Positions 24,198 through 36,667 of a stretch of 64,000 bases of DNA are shown one piece after another. Numbering within the stretch: position 1 is the stretch's first letter; each line of letters begins with the position of its first letter. The position numbers and the translations under genes were made by a program. The notes under the pieces are model-generated. The model was not told the DNA's origin. It did not search any database and was given only the letters and a program-made list of their open reading frames with translations. The stretch lies in assembly GCA_026119935.1 (NCBI GenBank), contig JALRMH010000002.1:1426001-1490000 (forward strand), written 5' to 3'. The DNA is from Endothia cerciana. Its lineage: Eukaryota; Ascomycota; Sordariomycetes; Diaporthales; Cryphonectriaceae.

Positions 24198-25055
24198 TGG
24201 TGTTTTATTATAGAACTTGACCTATATGGTCTGGAGAATTACGCACAATAGATGGTTAGGGATCCAAGATGTTAGTACGGCGCCGGTAGTGTTCCTACAC
24301 ATCCCTAGGACGGCTTACAACACGCATACCAGAGCCTCCTAACCATTTGTAGTGTCGAGGTAACGACCAAATCCCCAATCCTCATTTTCTTGTAAGTAAA
24401 GGAGACGCACCAAGCAGATATCACCTTGTTTCCGCGGAGGCCCGATCTGACCCTCAATCCATGGCTGCAGGACGATGGATCGCACATGTCTCAGGCGCGC
24501 GGTCAGCAACGCCATCGCCCCTGACAATCCTCGTGGATCCTCAGGCGAAGATCATTACATGTCCTGGCACAAGGTACTCGACGTATGCCTAGTAGTGGTT
24601 GCAGTTTGCCATTTCATATCAAAGATGTTCACAGAGACAGCAGCTTCGAAGGATGTGTATTTATTTATATATATGGATGGGAAAGACAGGGCGTTCAGTC
24701 CTCGAGGCCTTTGACAGAACAGAACCTAGGGTGGACTTATAAGTAGGATAACCTGCTTAGTCACCGTCCCTGGCCGAGCAATCGCACGGGGTTTTTAGGG
24801 TGGCGCCAAGGTGAGCCGCATCATCTGGTCATCGCCGTCATTACACAGCCGGGCTGCCCTTCTACAACCTTCTGTGGCCCTTTACTTCCCACCTGACGGC
24901 ATCTTCAAGCTTACTCTCCCTCCCCCGTCGTCCTCGTGTCACCTACGAATTTCCTCTCCTTTCGCCATCTCACATTCAAGAATTCCATCACCCTCACTGC
25001 ACCCTCCGTCATCTTAAATTGATAAAGAGATATAAGAGGGGAACCAGTCGCCACC
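24198..25055. other. intergenic region and BXI1 leader
   Basis: No supported gene. From about 24890 to 25015 the plus strand is C/T-rich, typical of the 5' leader of the next gene. Confidence 0.5.
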
Positions 25056-26028
25056 ATGTCCAGCACCAAGTACACCCCCGCCCCGCAGCATGACCCGGAC
25101 GCGGTACCTGCAGGTGCGGCGGCGGCCCCCGCCTACAGCCAGGCGCCGCCCTCCTACCAGGCCGACGCCGACGATGACGAGGCTCGCCTCTTCGCCGGCG
25201 GCGACGGCATCGCCCGCTCCAGCGAGGACAACGTACCCGACGACTTCAAGTTCGGCGGCAGCGTCGCCGAGGCCACCATCGACATCCGCAACCAGTTCAT
25301 CCGCAAGGTCTACACGATCCTGACGGTGCAGCTGCTGGTCACCGGCTTCGTGAGCACCGTCAGCTTCGTGAGCGAGTCGTACAAGGAATGGATCCAGGGC
25401 CACCCGGCGCTCGTCTTCGTTTCGGTAGGTTCCTGTCCCGTTTCCATCCGTCCCCGTCGACAGTCTCCCCGAGGCCAGAGGGGGACTGTACCTCTGCCGG
25501 ACGTGACCTGACTGACAGTGTGCTTTGCTCGTATAGATGTTCGGTGCCATCGGCATGATGCTCCTGACCTACTGGAAACGCCACTCCTACCCGACCAACC
25601 TGCTCTTCCTCTCGGGCTTCACGCTGCTCGAGGCCTACACCATCTCCGTCGTCGTCTCCTTCTACAAGACCTCCATCGTCCTGAACGCCGTGCTGCTGAC
25701 CGGAGGCATCTTCATCTTCCTGACCGCCTTCGCCTGCCAGACCAAGTACGACTTCACCTCGTGGATGCCGTACCTCTTCGGGGCGCTCTGGGGGCTCATC
25801 CTGTTCGGCTTCATGGCCATGTTCTTCCCCTACAGCAGCACGGGCGAGCTCATCTACGGTGGCCTCGCGGCGCTGATCTTCAGCGGGTACATACTCGTGG
25901 ATACGCAGCTGGTCATGCGCCATCATCACGTCGAGGAGGAGATCGCGGCGGCGATTAGCCTGTATCTGGATATCATCAACTTGTTCTTGGCGATCCTGAG
26001 GATACTGAACAGCCAGTCGAATAACTAG
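25056..26028 (+). CDS. BXI1: Bax inhibitor-1 / LFG family membrane protein
   Basis: Exons 25056-25424 and 25537-26028 give 286 residues. A Pro/Ala-rich cytosolic N-terminus with PPSY is followed by the family core starting at IDIRNQFIRKVYTILTVQLL and about seven hydrophobic helices: MFGAIGMMLL, LLFLSGFTLLEAYTISVVV, IVLNAVLLTGGIFIFLTAF, LFGALWGLILFGFMAMFF, GGLAALIFSGYILVDTQLVM and LYLDIINLFLAILRIL. The segment FSGYILVDTQL with conserved Asp and the C-terminal LYLDIINLFL are family hallmarks. These proteins act in ER or vacuolar membranes as calcium-leak and stress or cell-death modulators. The intron has gtaggt, ctgac branch and tatag in phase 0. Start context CCACCATG is ideal. Confidence 0.95.
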
Positions 26029-26950
26029 AGGGCAAGAGGGGGCCTGCTATTCTTGACGTACGGCTGAGTAGGCAGGGCGGGCAGGGCAAGCAGTGTGACC
26101 CGCCCAGGGGCCAAGATTGGGTTCGTTTAGGGTTCCAGACCTGTATGCAAAAGGGGAGACGAATGCGGACATCTCGCCATGGACTTGGTTATCCTCTTCG
26201 CTGGCACTCTGCCCTTTTTATCTCTCCGCCGAGGTTTCTTTTAAGTTTGTAATGGCTCGGCCTGGGAAACGGTGGGACTCGAGGGCGTTGGGGAGATTAT
26301 CAGTTACGTGCTTTTGTTAGTTCAGCTTGCACAATTAACATGACATCTTCTCGGTCTCAGTCTCGCAGGAAACTGGCTGCGAGGACAACGACAGCTCTGT
26401 GGTGTCTGCCGATGCGATCCTCTGTCACCAAGGTCATCATCACTAAAGAAATATGAATTTAGGTTGTCTGCATTAGAAGTCCTCTACTGAAAATAAATGG
26501 TACAAAAAAACCCATACGTCTGTAGAGAACGATCAACCCATCAAGTGACAGGCCGACACCACAATGGAAAAGACGTATTGGAAAAAGAAATGCGAGAAGC
26601 CCTCTCTTTCCTTCCAACCTTCCTCCCTTCTGCCTGACTTCCCCTGTTGACTGCTTTCCTGGAGGCACGGAGGGTATCATTATCAGGAGGACAGGGAAGC
26701 CCGAAAATTTTGTGTGTAGAGACTGGGTTTCGTTCCGAACCATGAAGACCAAAGCTGCCGGCGCCGCAGTGCATCGGCGACCAACAAATCTCGCTCTCAT
26801 TCGACACTGTGTAGGCTTGAAAACCGTTCGCATACGAATTGGCAGTCGTAGACGCAAGGGGCGTATCTTGTCATAAAAGTGGCCAGCAAGCCGCAAAAGA
26901 CGTATGCGCTTGTACCCGCTGAAGGAATGCCACAGCTAGTCCACGCCTGC
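26029..26950. other. convergent 3' intergenic region
   Basis: BXI1 (+) and septin (-) converge here. The sequence has no supported ORF and should contain both 3' UTRs. Confidence 0.55.
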
Positions 26951-28624
26951 CTAAGCGGCTTCCGCCTCGCCGTTGGCCTCGGGGACTGGAGTCCCAGAGT
27001 TGGCCGCCTCTCGTTGCATGCGTGCCTCGATCTCGCGGAGCTGGGACTCCCGAGCCAGGAGTTCTTGACGCTTCTCGTTGATCTCGCGCTGGACCTTGAT
27101 CTCGATCTCGCGCAGCTTCTCCTCCTCGCGGCGGAGCTGTTCCTCCTTGAGACGGACGGATTGAGATGCAAGATCCTCGGGGTTCATCGAAGAGTCGCTG
27201 TAGAGAAAAGGTCAGTTTCTGCATGGACAATTTAGGGATTGTAGGATGAACGTACACTCCAGCACCACCCTCCACGCTCTTGGATAGCTTCTCGGTACGG
27301 TAGTTCTCGTACAGGAAGTCGTGGGTGATCTCCTTCAAGTCAGCCAGATGGCTGTGCAACAGGGCGGATCTGATGGCCAAGAAGTCGGAGTGGCGAGGGT
27401 TGTCGACCTCCACGACACCCCACGGGTACTGGCGAGCGCGGACCTTGCGACCACCAATCTCGACTGTCTCCTCGGAGCCAACGATGGCGAACGGCATCAG
27501 ACCCCGGAGCTCGGCGTTCTCCTCGACCGTATCCTCGTCGTCCTCTTCGATATCATATGGGAAGTTGTAGACGGGGATGCGGTAATGTTCGATGTCCTCC
27601 ATCACCAGCTTCTTGGACTCCGCCAGCTCGGCGGGGGTCAGGGAGTCGGCGCGTCCGATGACCGGGATGACGTTGACGCGGGGAGCCAGGCGCTTCATCA
27701 ACTCGATGTCCAACTCGCGGAGGCTGTGTCAGAGATTAGCAGAGTTCGAGCCAGGCTGTCCAGTGGTCGAAACGTACCCGTGGCCGGTGGGTGTGATGAA
27801 GTAGAGCATGGCGTGGACGCGGTTGTCTCTGAAGCGAGGGTTACGCTTGATACGCGACTCCTCGGACAGAATGTCGTCGTATTGCCTCTCGAGGAAACCG
27901 ACGATCTCGGAGAAGCTAGAAGCTCAACGTTAGCGGCGAATTGCGGGAGAATGCTCGCAGATCGGCGGGGGAGGGGGTCGTACCTGGCCTCATTGTCGAC
28001 TTGGTCACCGAAACCTGGAGTGTCCACGATTGTCAAGGAGATACGTGTTCCCTCCTCGTCAAGCTCGAGCTCTATATAGCCAGTCAGATCACAATCGGAT
28101 ACAGCTGAAGACTTGAGCGGCAGTTCGTACCGACGGTGTAGGGCTTGATCTTGACGCCATCCTCAACGTGCGCGCCGCTCGGGTCATCTGAATCCCGGTG
28201 GCCGAGGACGGTCTTTCCGCAGAGGGTGTTGACGAAGGTGGTTCTGCCTGTGGTTTGGTGGGCGACGAGGTCAGTAAAGTTAACCGCTTGGTGGTGGGGA
28301 GGTTAAAGGGGGCAGAATGGGCCGAGCTGTGAAGCTCTGGGATGGACGATCAGACTTACCAGTACCAGACGCTCCGCAGACCATCAAGCAGAACTGGATG
28401 CCCTTCTTCACGTTCTTCTTGCGGCGGATCATCTTCTGTGGAACCGTGGTCTGTCAGTAATCGAACGAATAAGGCGCAGGAACGCGACACTACGCGATGC
28501 GAGGAGCTGTAGTTGATCTGATATGCCTCGCGAGGGGGGGGGGGGGAGCAACGGTGAGGTGTCTGGGTTGACTCGTGTGATTGCACAGAAGAAACGACAG
28601 CAAACATACGGCCGGGGAAGACAT
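26951..28624 (-). CDS. CDC11: septin, Cdc11/AspA group
   Basis: Seven exons (minus) are 28624-28610, 28435-28360, 28247-28131, 28071-27984, 27915-27778, 27723-27256 and 27197-26951, giving 382 residues. The GTPase core shows KKGIQFCLMVCGASGTGRTT (P-loop position), ISLTIVDTPGFGDQVDN (switch II, DxxG), ELDIELMKRLAPRVNVIPVI, GRADSLTPAE (G4 position, AKAD-like) and the septin-unique element RARQYPWGVVEVDN. A C-terminal coiled coil of about 65 residues follows (LREIEIKVQREINEKRQELL). The P-loop has GTGRTT in place of GKST, as in the Cdc11 group, which points to weak or absent GTP hydrolysis. The product belongs to septin filaments and rings at septa and branch sites. Exon 1 has only five codons (MSSPA); its start is inferred from the gtatgt donor and phase. 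Confidence 0.92.
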
Positions 28625-29813
28625 GGCTGCTCGTGATGAATGATACCAGACAGAAGTTTCAGAGAATCCAGAAAAGCAGCCGCAGAAGGATCGTCAGTAC
28701 CTGCTGTGTAGACTGACTGCTAAGTATTCTGGTCAATTGGATAGTCGAGGTCGGACGTTGGTTGAGAGGGTGAGGTTGTTTGTTCGTTGACGAAGACGTT
28801 GGGTCGCCGACGTTGGAGTGGAAAGGGGGAAAACGGAGAGAATGCCAACAAGGGTCGGCTGCTGCAGGTCGCACTCTGGGGACCAAGCAGGAGGAGAGTG
28901 GAGCGAGAAGCGTAATTTCACAAATTGTTGTAGTCACCTTGTCGCTTCTTCCCGTCCCATGCTTCTGTACAGCGGCGGGCGGCACTGCTGTCTGCTACTG
29001 CTAGTATGTACCTGTGCTGCTGGAGCTCCCGCCCATTCTACCTCTGTCAATCCCCAATTCCAAACCAGCAGCTACTATGGGAGCAGCGAATTCAGGGGCC
29101 AAGCACCCCGGCACGGCCCAAGCACCCCCAAATTGAGGCCATCCCAACTTGAGCTTAGCGTGATTGCGGTAGTGGAGAGGGGGCATCATCTATGCTGCAG
29201 GGATAAAGTGCCAGCTCAGGCCAGCCGTTGCCAGCTGTGGTTGACCTCTCTTCCCTTGTCCTCCTGACTAGACCTCATGCAATGTCAGCCTGGAGTCTGG
29301 ACTTACACCCCGAGCATCAGACACGGTTGAATACTTTTAGTCATTCTTGTATATAGAACATGGCTTTCCATATCCACTCCCTTATATTGCTTGTATAGTC
29401 ACCCACCCCACCGCGTTCTCATCAAGACTAGCCTGGCTTTGGAGATTCACTAAGGAGGTCCGTCCTACCAGTGACAACCCGGCAAGTCCCCGGCCCTCAA
29501 AGGTCTGCTCGGACTAGTATTCACGACGACTTCGTCTACCCCCAAGAGGGTGCTCACCCCTCACGGCCATTCACAAGATAGCTCATCCTCGCGGACCCGC
29601 CCTGGCGACATCATCCCCGAACATCATGCGTCTCAATAGATAACAAAGGCCAGGCAGCTACCTTTTGGACGCCTCTCGTTTCCTTGTTGGACTCGAGCCT
29701 TATCCCGCCACAAGTATTTGTCTTGGACTCGATTCGTACACAATTTATAATCCAGTCGGATCCATCCAGTTGTTCTGTCTCAGACATCAGACAAGGCACC
29801 ACACGTCGCCACG
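28625..29813. other. divergent promoter region septin / HSV2
   Basis: The two genes are transcribed away from each other. Near 29400-29800 the plus strand is C/T-rich. No supported ORF. Confidence 0.55.
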
Positions 29814-31230
29814 ATGGATACTCGTCCCAAGATCGAGCCTCCCAAGCCGAAGCGCGTCTTGTCTGTCACCTTCAACGAGGACAAGTCCTGCTTTGCCGTC
29901 GGTCTCGAGAACGGTTTCATGGGTACGTATATGCCTGCGTTACCTTCATCAGCGGCCACAAGTGTACTGACACTAATGTGCCATAGTTCTCAGGACCGAG
30001 CAAGGTACTCCTATGCTCAAAAAAGGTAAGATTCTTCACTATCACATGATGCTAAATGAGACTGATGCGTCCCTCAGATCTCGCCGCCGGAATCGGCCTC
30101 GCACAGATGATGGGCGTCTCTAACGTCATCGCTATTGTCGGAGGAGGACGCCGACCCAAGTTCGCCGCTCACAAGGTAGATGCTCCTGCCCTTACGCCGC
30201 CGTGCTACTGTGCTAATGACTATAGGTGATCCTTTGGGATGAGGCCAAGCAGAGAGCCAGCATCGAGATCAACGCTGTCAGCTCTATCCGCGCCGTCAAG
30301 GTCGCCGCGGGCAAGGTCGTCATCGCACTGCAGAACAGCGTTCGGATATACAAGTTACGAACTGGCGATCTGCTGATGGCATATGAGACTGCAGACAACC
30401 TTGGTGGCCTTGTGTGCCTCTCCCAGAAGCAGATTGCCTTTCCTGGCCGCACCCCAGGCCAGATCCAGATCGTCGAGCTCAGCACTGGCAACGTGAGCAT
30501 CATCCCGGCTCACGACACTCCTCTGCGCGCTCTGGCATTCAGCCCAGACGGCCAACTGCTTGCTTCGGCAAGTGACAAGGTGAGTCCCCCCTTGATACTC
30601 ACTACTAAAACTACTTGTAGACTGGAGATGTTCACATTGCCACAGGGAACCATCATCCGCGTCTACAGCACCTACAACTGCGCCCTGGTCTGCGAAGTCC
30701 GCCGCGGTATGGACCAGGCCACCATATTCGATATCTGCTTCAGCCCCTCCGGTACCTTGCTCGCTAGCACCTCCGACAAGGGCACGCTGCACATCTTCGA
30801 TGTCCCTCATCCAGGCGCCAAGTCCGACTTCGCACCCATCAGCCCCATCACCGCGCCGAACATGCCAGGCAGCCGACCCGGTAGCTCCGGCGGCGCCGGT
30901 CAGTCCAACGGCAACGATGGTAAGGGCAAGTGGGGCTGGTTGTCTCAGGTCCCTGGCCTACCCCGGGTGTTCTCAGATACCTACTCCTTTACCTCCATCC
31001 CCTTCAGCACGGATGAGCCTGCCGGTAACTTTGCGGCAATGTCGGACGGGGCTACCCTCGGCACCACGAAGTCCCAGAAGGGCATCATTGGCTGGTATGA
31101 CGAGGAGCATCTAGTTGTCGTGGGCGCTGGCCTCGATGCTCGCTGGGAGAAGTTCCAGATGGCTCGAGATGATACTGGCAAGCGTTTCATCGGACGTGTT
31201 GGGTTCAAGCACTACTACAGTGAGCCTTGA
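29814..31230 (+). CDS. HSV2: PROPPIN beta-propeller, HSV2 / SVP1-like protein
   Basis: Five exons, 29814-29922, 29987-30025, 30078-30175, 30226-30579 and 30646-31230, give 394 residues. WD40-like blades are visible: RVLSVTFNEDKSCFAVGLEN, LALSP-type segments PLRALAFSPDGQLLASASDK and IFDICFSPSGTLLASTSDKG. The phosphoinositide-binding signature appears as VRRG (family L/FRRG) between blades 5 and 6. PROPPINs bind PI3P and PI(3,5)P2 on endosomes, vacuoles and autophagic membranes. The Hsv2/WIPI3-4 branch fits best by its short N-terminus MDTRPKIEPPKPKRVLSVTF. Exon 2 is only 39 nt. The stop at 31228 follows HYYSEP. An alternative last intron, donor gtgagc at 31220 to an AG near 31407, would end the protein HYYIKKGVGG instead. 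Confidence 0.9.
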
Positions 31231-31621
31231 GCCTTCTGTCCCACGTCGTGGAGGCCCTTCTCGGCGATTTCTTTTGGTCTTGAGGAAAGAGTAAGCTGCG
31301 AATTCTTGATTCGCCTCTGAACGAGCCTGGACGGGACAGCTCTGGTCATTTTTTATATGCCCATAATGTCTGAGCACAGATCCCTGTAATCACTTGATTC
31401 GGTCTGCAGTTAAGAAAGGCGTTGGAGGTTAACAGATGCTAGGCATTCACTCTGGTACGGGCACACCCTTCTGCGCAGGGGGTAACAGGACTCACAGAGA
31501 GACAGGCTGGCTGACTAGGAGAGGAGCCTGCGATCTCGAGAAGTTGAGCATAGGCAGTAATAACTCTCTTTGTTCCTAAGTGGATCTTGCAGACTGATCA
31601 CTTCTGATGCCTGTGACTATC
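31231..31621. other. convergent 3' intergenic region
   Basis: HSV2 (+) and IST3 (-) end towards each other. No independent gene; it may contain a short last exon of HSV2 near 31408. Confidence 0.5.
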
Positions 31622-32712
31622 TCATGGCGATCGGCTTCTGTCCCGACGACTTCTCCGGTCTCGGTCAGAGTTTTGATGCCTGTGGCTGTCGCGGTCTTCG
31701 GACTCGTCGCGGTCGCGTCGCCGACGATCTGAATCACGATTCCTGTTTCTCGCCCCATCGTCATCCCGTCTGTTCTCACGATCCTGAGAGTCACGCCGCC
31801 GCCTCTCTTGACGGTCGTCCTTGTCGTCATCATCCCTTCTCGACCTTTCTTTGTGCCCGTCATCCTCATCCCGTCTTCTCCGCCGCCGCCTCCTGTCCTC
31901 CTCTTCGTCACTGTCGTCTCGTCTTGACCGGTGCGACCGATGACGCCGGCTCTTGTGCCTCTTCTCGCGCTCCTCCCTCCTGCGCTCTTTCCGTAGTGCC
32001 TCGTCGACCTCTTTCTTCTTCTCTTCGACCAAGAATTCCTTCATCGGGTCGTCGTCGTCGTGCCCCTCGATCAGGAGCTGTAACTCCCTCTCTTCCTTCA
32101 ACATGGGCCTCGCTCTCCTGATCTCCTCCTCCGTATCCGTCCCGCTCCCCATCTCCGTGTCGCTCCCTCCCGCCCCCTCCCCGCCGTCCCTCGCGGCCAT
32201 CTCCTCCCTCTCCCGCCGCTGGATATCCTCCCACCCGATCTTCCCCTCCTCCAAGTCCTCGTCGTCCCTCATCTTGTACCGCGCATGGTCCACGCTCACC
32301 ATGCGACCGCCGAGAGTGGCGCCGCCCAGGTTGTCGACGGCGAGGTCGGTGCTGCGCTGGTCCTCGTACTTGAGCCAGCCGAAACCGCGGCTCTTGCCGG
32401 TCTCGCGGTCGCGGGCGAGCTTGAGGAAGACGGGCTCGCCGTACTGCGAGAAGATGGTGATGACGTCGCCCTCGGAGAGCTCGTAGGGCAGCCCGCCGAA
32501 GTAGACGAAGGCGGTGTCGCGATAGTCGACGTGCCAGGAGGCGTTGGGGGAGCTGCGGAACGGAGAGGGCAATCAGCACTGATGGTTTCTATGTTTGGGC
32601 CTCTCAGGCACGATGAGAGGGGGGAGGGGGAGGATAGGGGAGAGGTGTGGACTTACATCCCCTGCTCGATCTCTTTCTTGTTGAGCTCCTGAATCGCGCG
32701 TATCTTATTCAT
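31622..32712 (-). CDS. IST3: RRM splicing factor IST3/Cwf29 (RBMX2 homologue)
   Basis: Exons (minus) 32712-32657 and 32552-31622 give 328 residues. The N-terminus MNKIRAIQELNKKEIEQGIS is followed by ASWHVDYRDTAFVYFGGLPY (RNP2), LSEGDVITIFSQYGEPV, KSRGFGWLKYEDQRST (RNP1) and AVDNLGGATLGGRMVSVDHA. The segment before the RRM, SWHxDYxDxA, and the one after it match Ist3/RBMX2, a U2 snRNP-associated factor of the RES complex needed for spliceosome activation and pre-mRNA retention. The C-terminal half is an Arg/Asp/Ser/Glu-rich tail typical of filamentous-fungal orthologues and much longer than in yeast. The intron has gtaagt and joins in phase 2. Confidence 0.93.
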
Positions 32713-33782
32713 CTTGGGCGAGTTCTGGAGGCGCGCGCCGCCTGCTGCCTGAGTAGGGGAAGAGGTCGGCAAGGTTCGCGGCACTAGGCACGGAGGCCGA
32801 GGGTGCCTTGGATATCTGAGGGAGCTCGAGGGGCCCTGGGCTGGCTTAGACAACCTCGAGGCGGTGTTGACTCTCAAGACACAGTCTGGTGTGCTTGGGG
32901 GAGTCGAGACGCGAGGCTGGCCTCAATTTTGGGGTGACGTCTGTCAAGGCTGACAGCGGCAGGGAATCGCTGGAAGTGGGGCCGGCGCCAGTACCAGACT
33001 ACCGAGACCATAGTACCTGATGCAGCCTGCCTGCGTGTTACGGACTACCCTAGATACCAAGTCACACAGCCACCATATCTTCGCGATGATACATCTAGCG
33101 TACGGGCAAGATGTGCTATAACCCGCTTGTACTACGTCTTCGCCTCTATCATAGTCCCGCGTAAGGAGTACATTTGGGCACTCGGGACCAGACTGAAATG
33201 CCCATCAGAACCTCAAGGAATCAGAGCGGTGAGTGGGCGGAAGAGTGAATGAAATGTAGATGTGTGGTGATATCTTACAATCTCTGGAGGAGATCCGTCC
33301 AACGAGGACTTGAGCTTATCCCCCAGTGTATGGAGACCCCCCAGGGAGCCTATGCTGGAGCTTCGTTGAGGCATACCCCCCTGCATGGCCTGAAGCATGG
33401 GTCCCCCATCGCAGGTGTTATGAAGTACTATGGTAGGTGCTCAGACAAAACGGCCTTCCCACCTCCCATGACATACACATGTTGCTTGCCGGTGGGACCA
33501 TATTTCAGCAGCACTGACACCCTGCGCAGCTCTCCCAATCTCGCCAAGATAACCCCGAGATCCTTTCGAAGGGCATGTCGACTTGATCACCATACCTGTC
33601 CTGACGCGTCCCTAAAGCCCGGAGAACAAAAAAGCGCGTCTGAGCTGTCCCAAAACATCCCGCCCTCCACACCGCACCCCACGCTGCTGCTGCCGAGGCC
33701 CCCCCTTCAACACCAGCAATGAGTCGCAACTCTTGCGCCCGACCCTAAGGATCTTGTGACGGAGCAGCAGCAGAGAGCAAGC
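32713..33782. other. divergent intergenic region IST3 / dynein LIC
   Basis: Should contain both promoters. A 61-codon minus ORF (33398-33213) reading PQRSSSIGSLGGLHTLGDKL, and running into a gtaaga donor at PPEI, is the only segment with a protein-like look. I cannot assign it to any family. Confidence 0.4.
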
Positions 33783-35668
33783 ATGGCGGCGACCAACGCG
33801 AACCGTTTCTCCACATACACCAGCGCCTCCGGCTCTGGCGGCTCTGAGGGCAAGAATGGCGAGCAGAAGAAGGACATGTGGAGCTCTATGCTCGACTCTG
33901 TCGCCAGCGGGAAGCGTCTACCGGAGAAGAACCTGCTTGTGATGGGTATGCTGCCTCCCTCGGGGTGTGAAGGGGACTGTGATGCTGATTCGCCCTCTGT
34001 CTGACAGGTGGCACCGTCGAGTCGCAGAGGGACTTCGTCGAGTCGCTCTCTAGCAGCGAGCTGCGGAGGAACTTTGACAGGCAGAACAAGATCCCGCCTG
34101 TCGCCAACCAGTTCGCGCTTGGCTACACCTACTATGACCTCCTCGACGCAGACCATGAAGGTATGCGGCCATCTACGTCTCTTGGGAGGGACCAGCTACT
34201 GACACGTCGCAGATATACTCGCCCGCATTTCGACGTACCTCCTCACCAGTCCCTCTCCCTCCTTCGCCCCCTTGATCAAACCTCTCCTCACGCCGCAGTC
34301 CATACCGAACACGGTACTTGTTGTCCTGCTGGACTGGTCAGAGCCGTGGTCCTGGGTCCGCCAGCTCAGAGAATGGATGCTCCTCCTCCGGATCGTCCTG
34401 CTGGCCCTGCCAGACGAGAGCAAGATAACTATGGAAGAGGTCATGAGCCAGTGGAAAGAGAGAGGCCGAGGCGGCTTTCTCAACCTGGATGGCACGGCCG
34501 CGACAGCTGCCGCCGAGGGAGATGTCTCGTTACCACTGGGCCCGGGAGAGTGGGAGGAACCATTAGGCCTACCACTCTGCGTCGTCTGCCAGAACGTGCG
34601 TCATTCCACGTTGACATCGAGAAGACACAAGCTGACAGTTGCATAGGCCGAGAAGATGGAGGTCCTGGAGAAGACGCAGAGCTGGAAGGAGGAAGAATTT
34701 GACGTCGTCCTGCAGTTCATGCGAACGATATTGCTGAGGCGTAAGGATCCTCGCACTGGCCTTAACCTGCTCGCACGCTGACGACAGCACAGACGGCGCC
34801 TCACTGATTTACACAGCACCCTCAGTGCCCTCACAACTACAGACTCTCGTCCACTCAAGTTTAGGCATATATTCCCTGCTGAAGAGGCAGCCCCTAAAGC
34901 CCAACGTTATTGACCGGGACAAGGTGGCTGTGCCTCCGAACTGGGACTCCTGGGGTAAGATCAGGGTATTGAGGGAAGGCTTCGATGTGGAGGCCGCGAG
35001 TGAAGGATGGTCCATCGACCTGGAGACCAAATTTCCACCGCCGGGCCGGAATGCCACCAACACGGAAAATGCAACGGCCAATGGGACTGAATACGATGCC
35101 GACGGCTACGAGATCACACCCGGATCGGCCGTGACCATGTTCGAGGAATCGATCCGGAACCCGACCCACGACGCGCTGCAGATGGCCGGACGGGATACGC
35201 ACTCCACGACATTGGAGGTCGAGACGCAGGACACCCAGCTCTTCCTTGAGGCACGAAGCAAGCAGCTGGAGGCGTATAGGCAGAAGATCGAGGAGGAGGA
35301 CCGGGACCGCGCGGATGCGAAGGCGCAGCTCAGGGACCAGAGGGTTAAGGAGGCCGAGGAAGACAGCAAGACAGCAAATGTCAGCGATCACATCGGACCG
35401 GTGCAGTTCAATGTGGGCGGTATACAGGTAGACGCCGATGATATGATGAAGCGGCTACAGGTACGTTTTGACTGGACGAGGAGGAGCTACGAGTCAAACC
35501 AAACTGACACTAATACAGGACCGTCAAACATATGCTTCGTCACCCGAGCCGGAAAGCCCGGCTGAGGAAGCCGCGGACCAGCAGCAGCCCATCGACACCG
35601 AGAATTTGCAGAACTTCTTCGCGAACCTGATGAATCGTAAGGGACCTGGGGCCAAGAACGGGGCCTAG
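33783..35668 (+). CDS. cytoplasmic dynein 1 light intermediate chain
   Basis: Six exons, 33783-33945, 34008-34160, 34213-34595, 34647-34740, 34793-35460 and 35519-35668, give 536 residues. The protein has KKDMWSSMLDSVASGKRLPE, KNLLVMGGTVESQRDFVESL (position of the degenerate nucleotide-binding loop), NQFALGYTYYDLLDADHEDI, NTVLVVLLDWSEPWSWVRQL, CVVCQNAEKMEVLEK, DVVLQFMRTILLRHGASLIY and WDSWGKIRVLREGFDVEAAS. This is the DLIC domain order. The subunit binds the dynein heavy chain and cargo adaptors through a disordered tail; here the tail has a charged helix (KQLEAYRQKIEEEDRDRADA) and a short helix near the end, NLQNFFANLMNRK, similar in position to the adaptor-binding helix. All introns are phase-consistent. 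The start is the first ATG in frame. Confidence 0.93.
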
Positions 35669-36667
35669 AGGGTCTTCTCTGTTCCAGATAGCTCGAATGA
35701 TCGTCATCAGGTATCACCGTGGCGTGACCAGCTGAGACGATGCGACAGCGAACACTGAAAAATTACTTTCTGCTCTTACGCAAGCACCGTCGACTTGTCA
35801 CCGGTTTCCTTTGGACCAAGCACCACGGAGGAGCATCACCTGCGATGGACGCAGTCATAGCATGCCACATGTCTGCTTACAAGAGGGGAGGCTGATACGG
35901 ATTGGGAGAGATGAAAGCAGACGGCCTCGAATAGAGTAGATACCCCAATGACGAGTTGAGAAATAATTCTCATGTTTGTGTCATGGTGCCCGTTCTGTCT
36001 GGCGGTGAGAAGCCCCCCTTCTTATTTCTTGCTTGGCAACACCCTCGCGTCAGGGCGCCCACTATCGTCTCCTTCGTCTGCTGTTTCTGCCTGTGTCTGT
36101 TATTGCGTACGATTTGGAGTGCTCCTGCGTGTGTTGGGCCATCATGGGGTCGTCTTCTAGGGTCGTCGGAGATCTGTCGTGAGGCGCCTTCCTGTGTGCG
36201 ACTTGCATCATGCAACTCCTCATGTCGCCCCCCTGTGCACTGTCGCATGAGACATCGCTCCATGATATCTTCTTCTGGGTCATTAATTTAGGCGTCTATG
36301 GGAAACTCGACTGCATCAAGTCCAAACCTCGAAATGTTCCTCGGGGAGAATCTGCTGTTCTTCCACTTTGTGACCCGGACGGCGTTCCAGGCAACCAGGC
36401 CTCTTTTGGATCTCAAAAGTTTCAAACTACGCCTCGCAGAGCTTCACTCCTCCGCCGCCCTTCATCTCCGACCTGATTGTCCGTATATGTACGGAAAAGT
36501 ACCATGATCTCGCATGCTCAAGACGCGCCCTTCTCCTCACAAGGCTTTGTTTCCTTCCGACGGCTCGCCATCTGCAAGCTGCAGGAAGCTCGTTCGACCA
36601 CATGTGAGGAGATCCACGTGTGACATGACCACAAGTCCTTCAGCCCCTTGACCGTCACCGTCTCTCC
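35669..36667. other. convergent intergenic region
   Basis: Lies between the 3' ends of the dynein LIC (+) and 2EXR (-) genes. No supported ORF. Confidence 0.5.
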
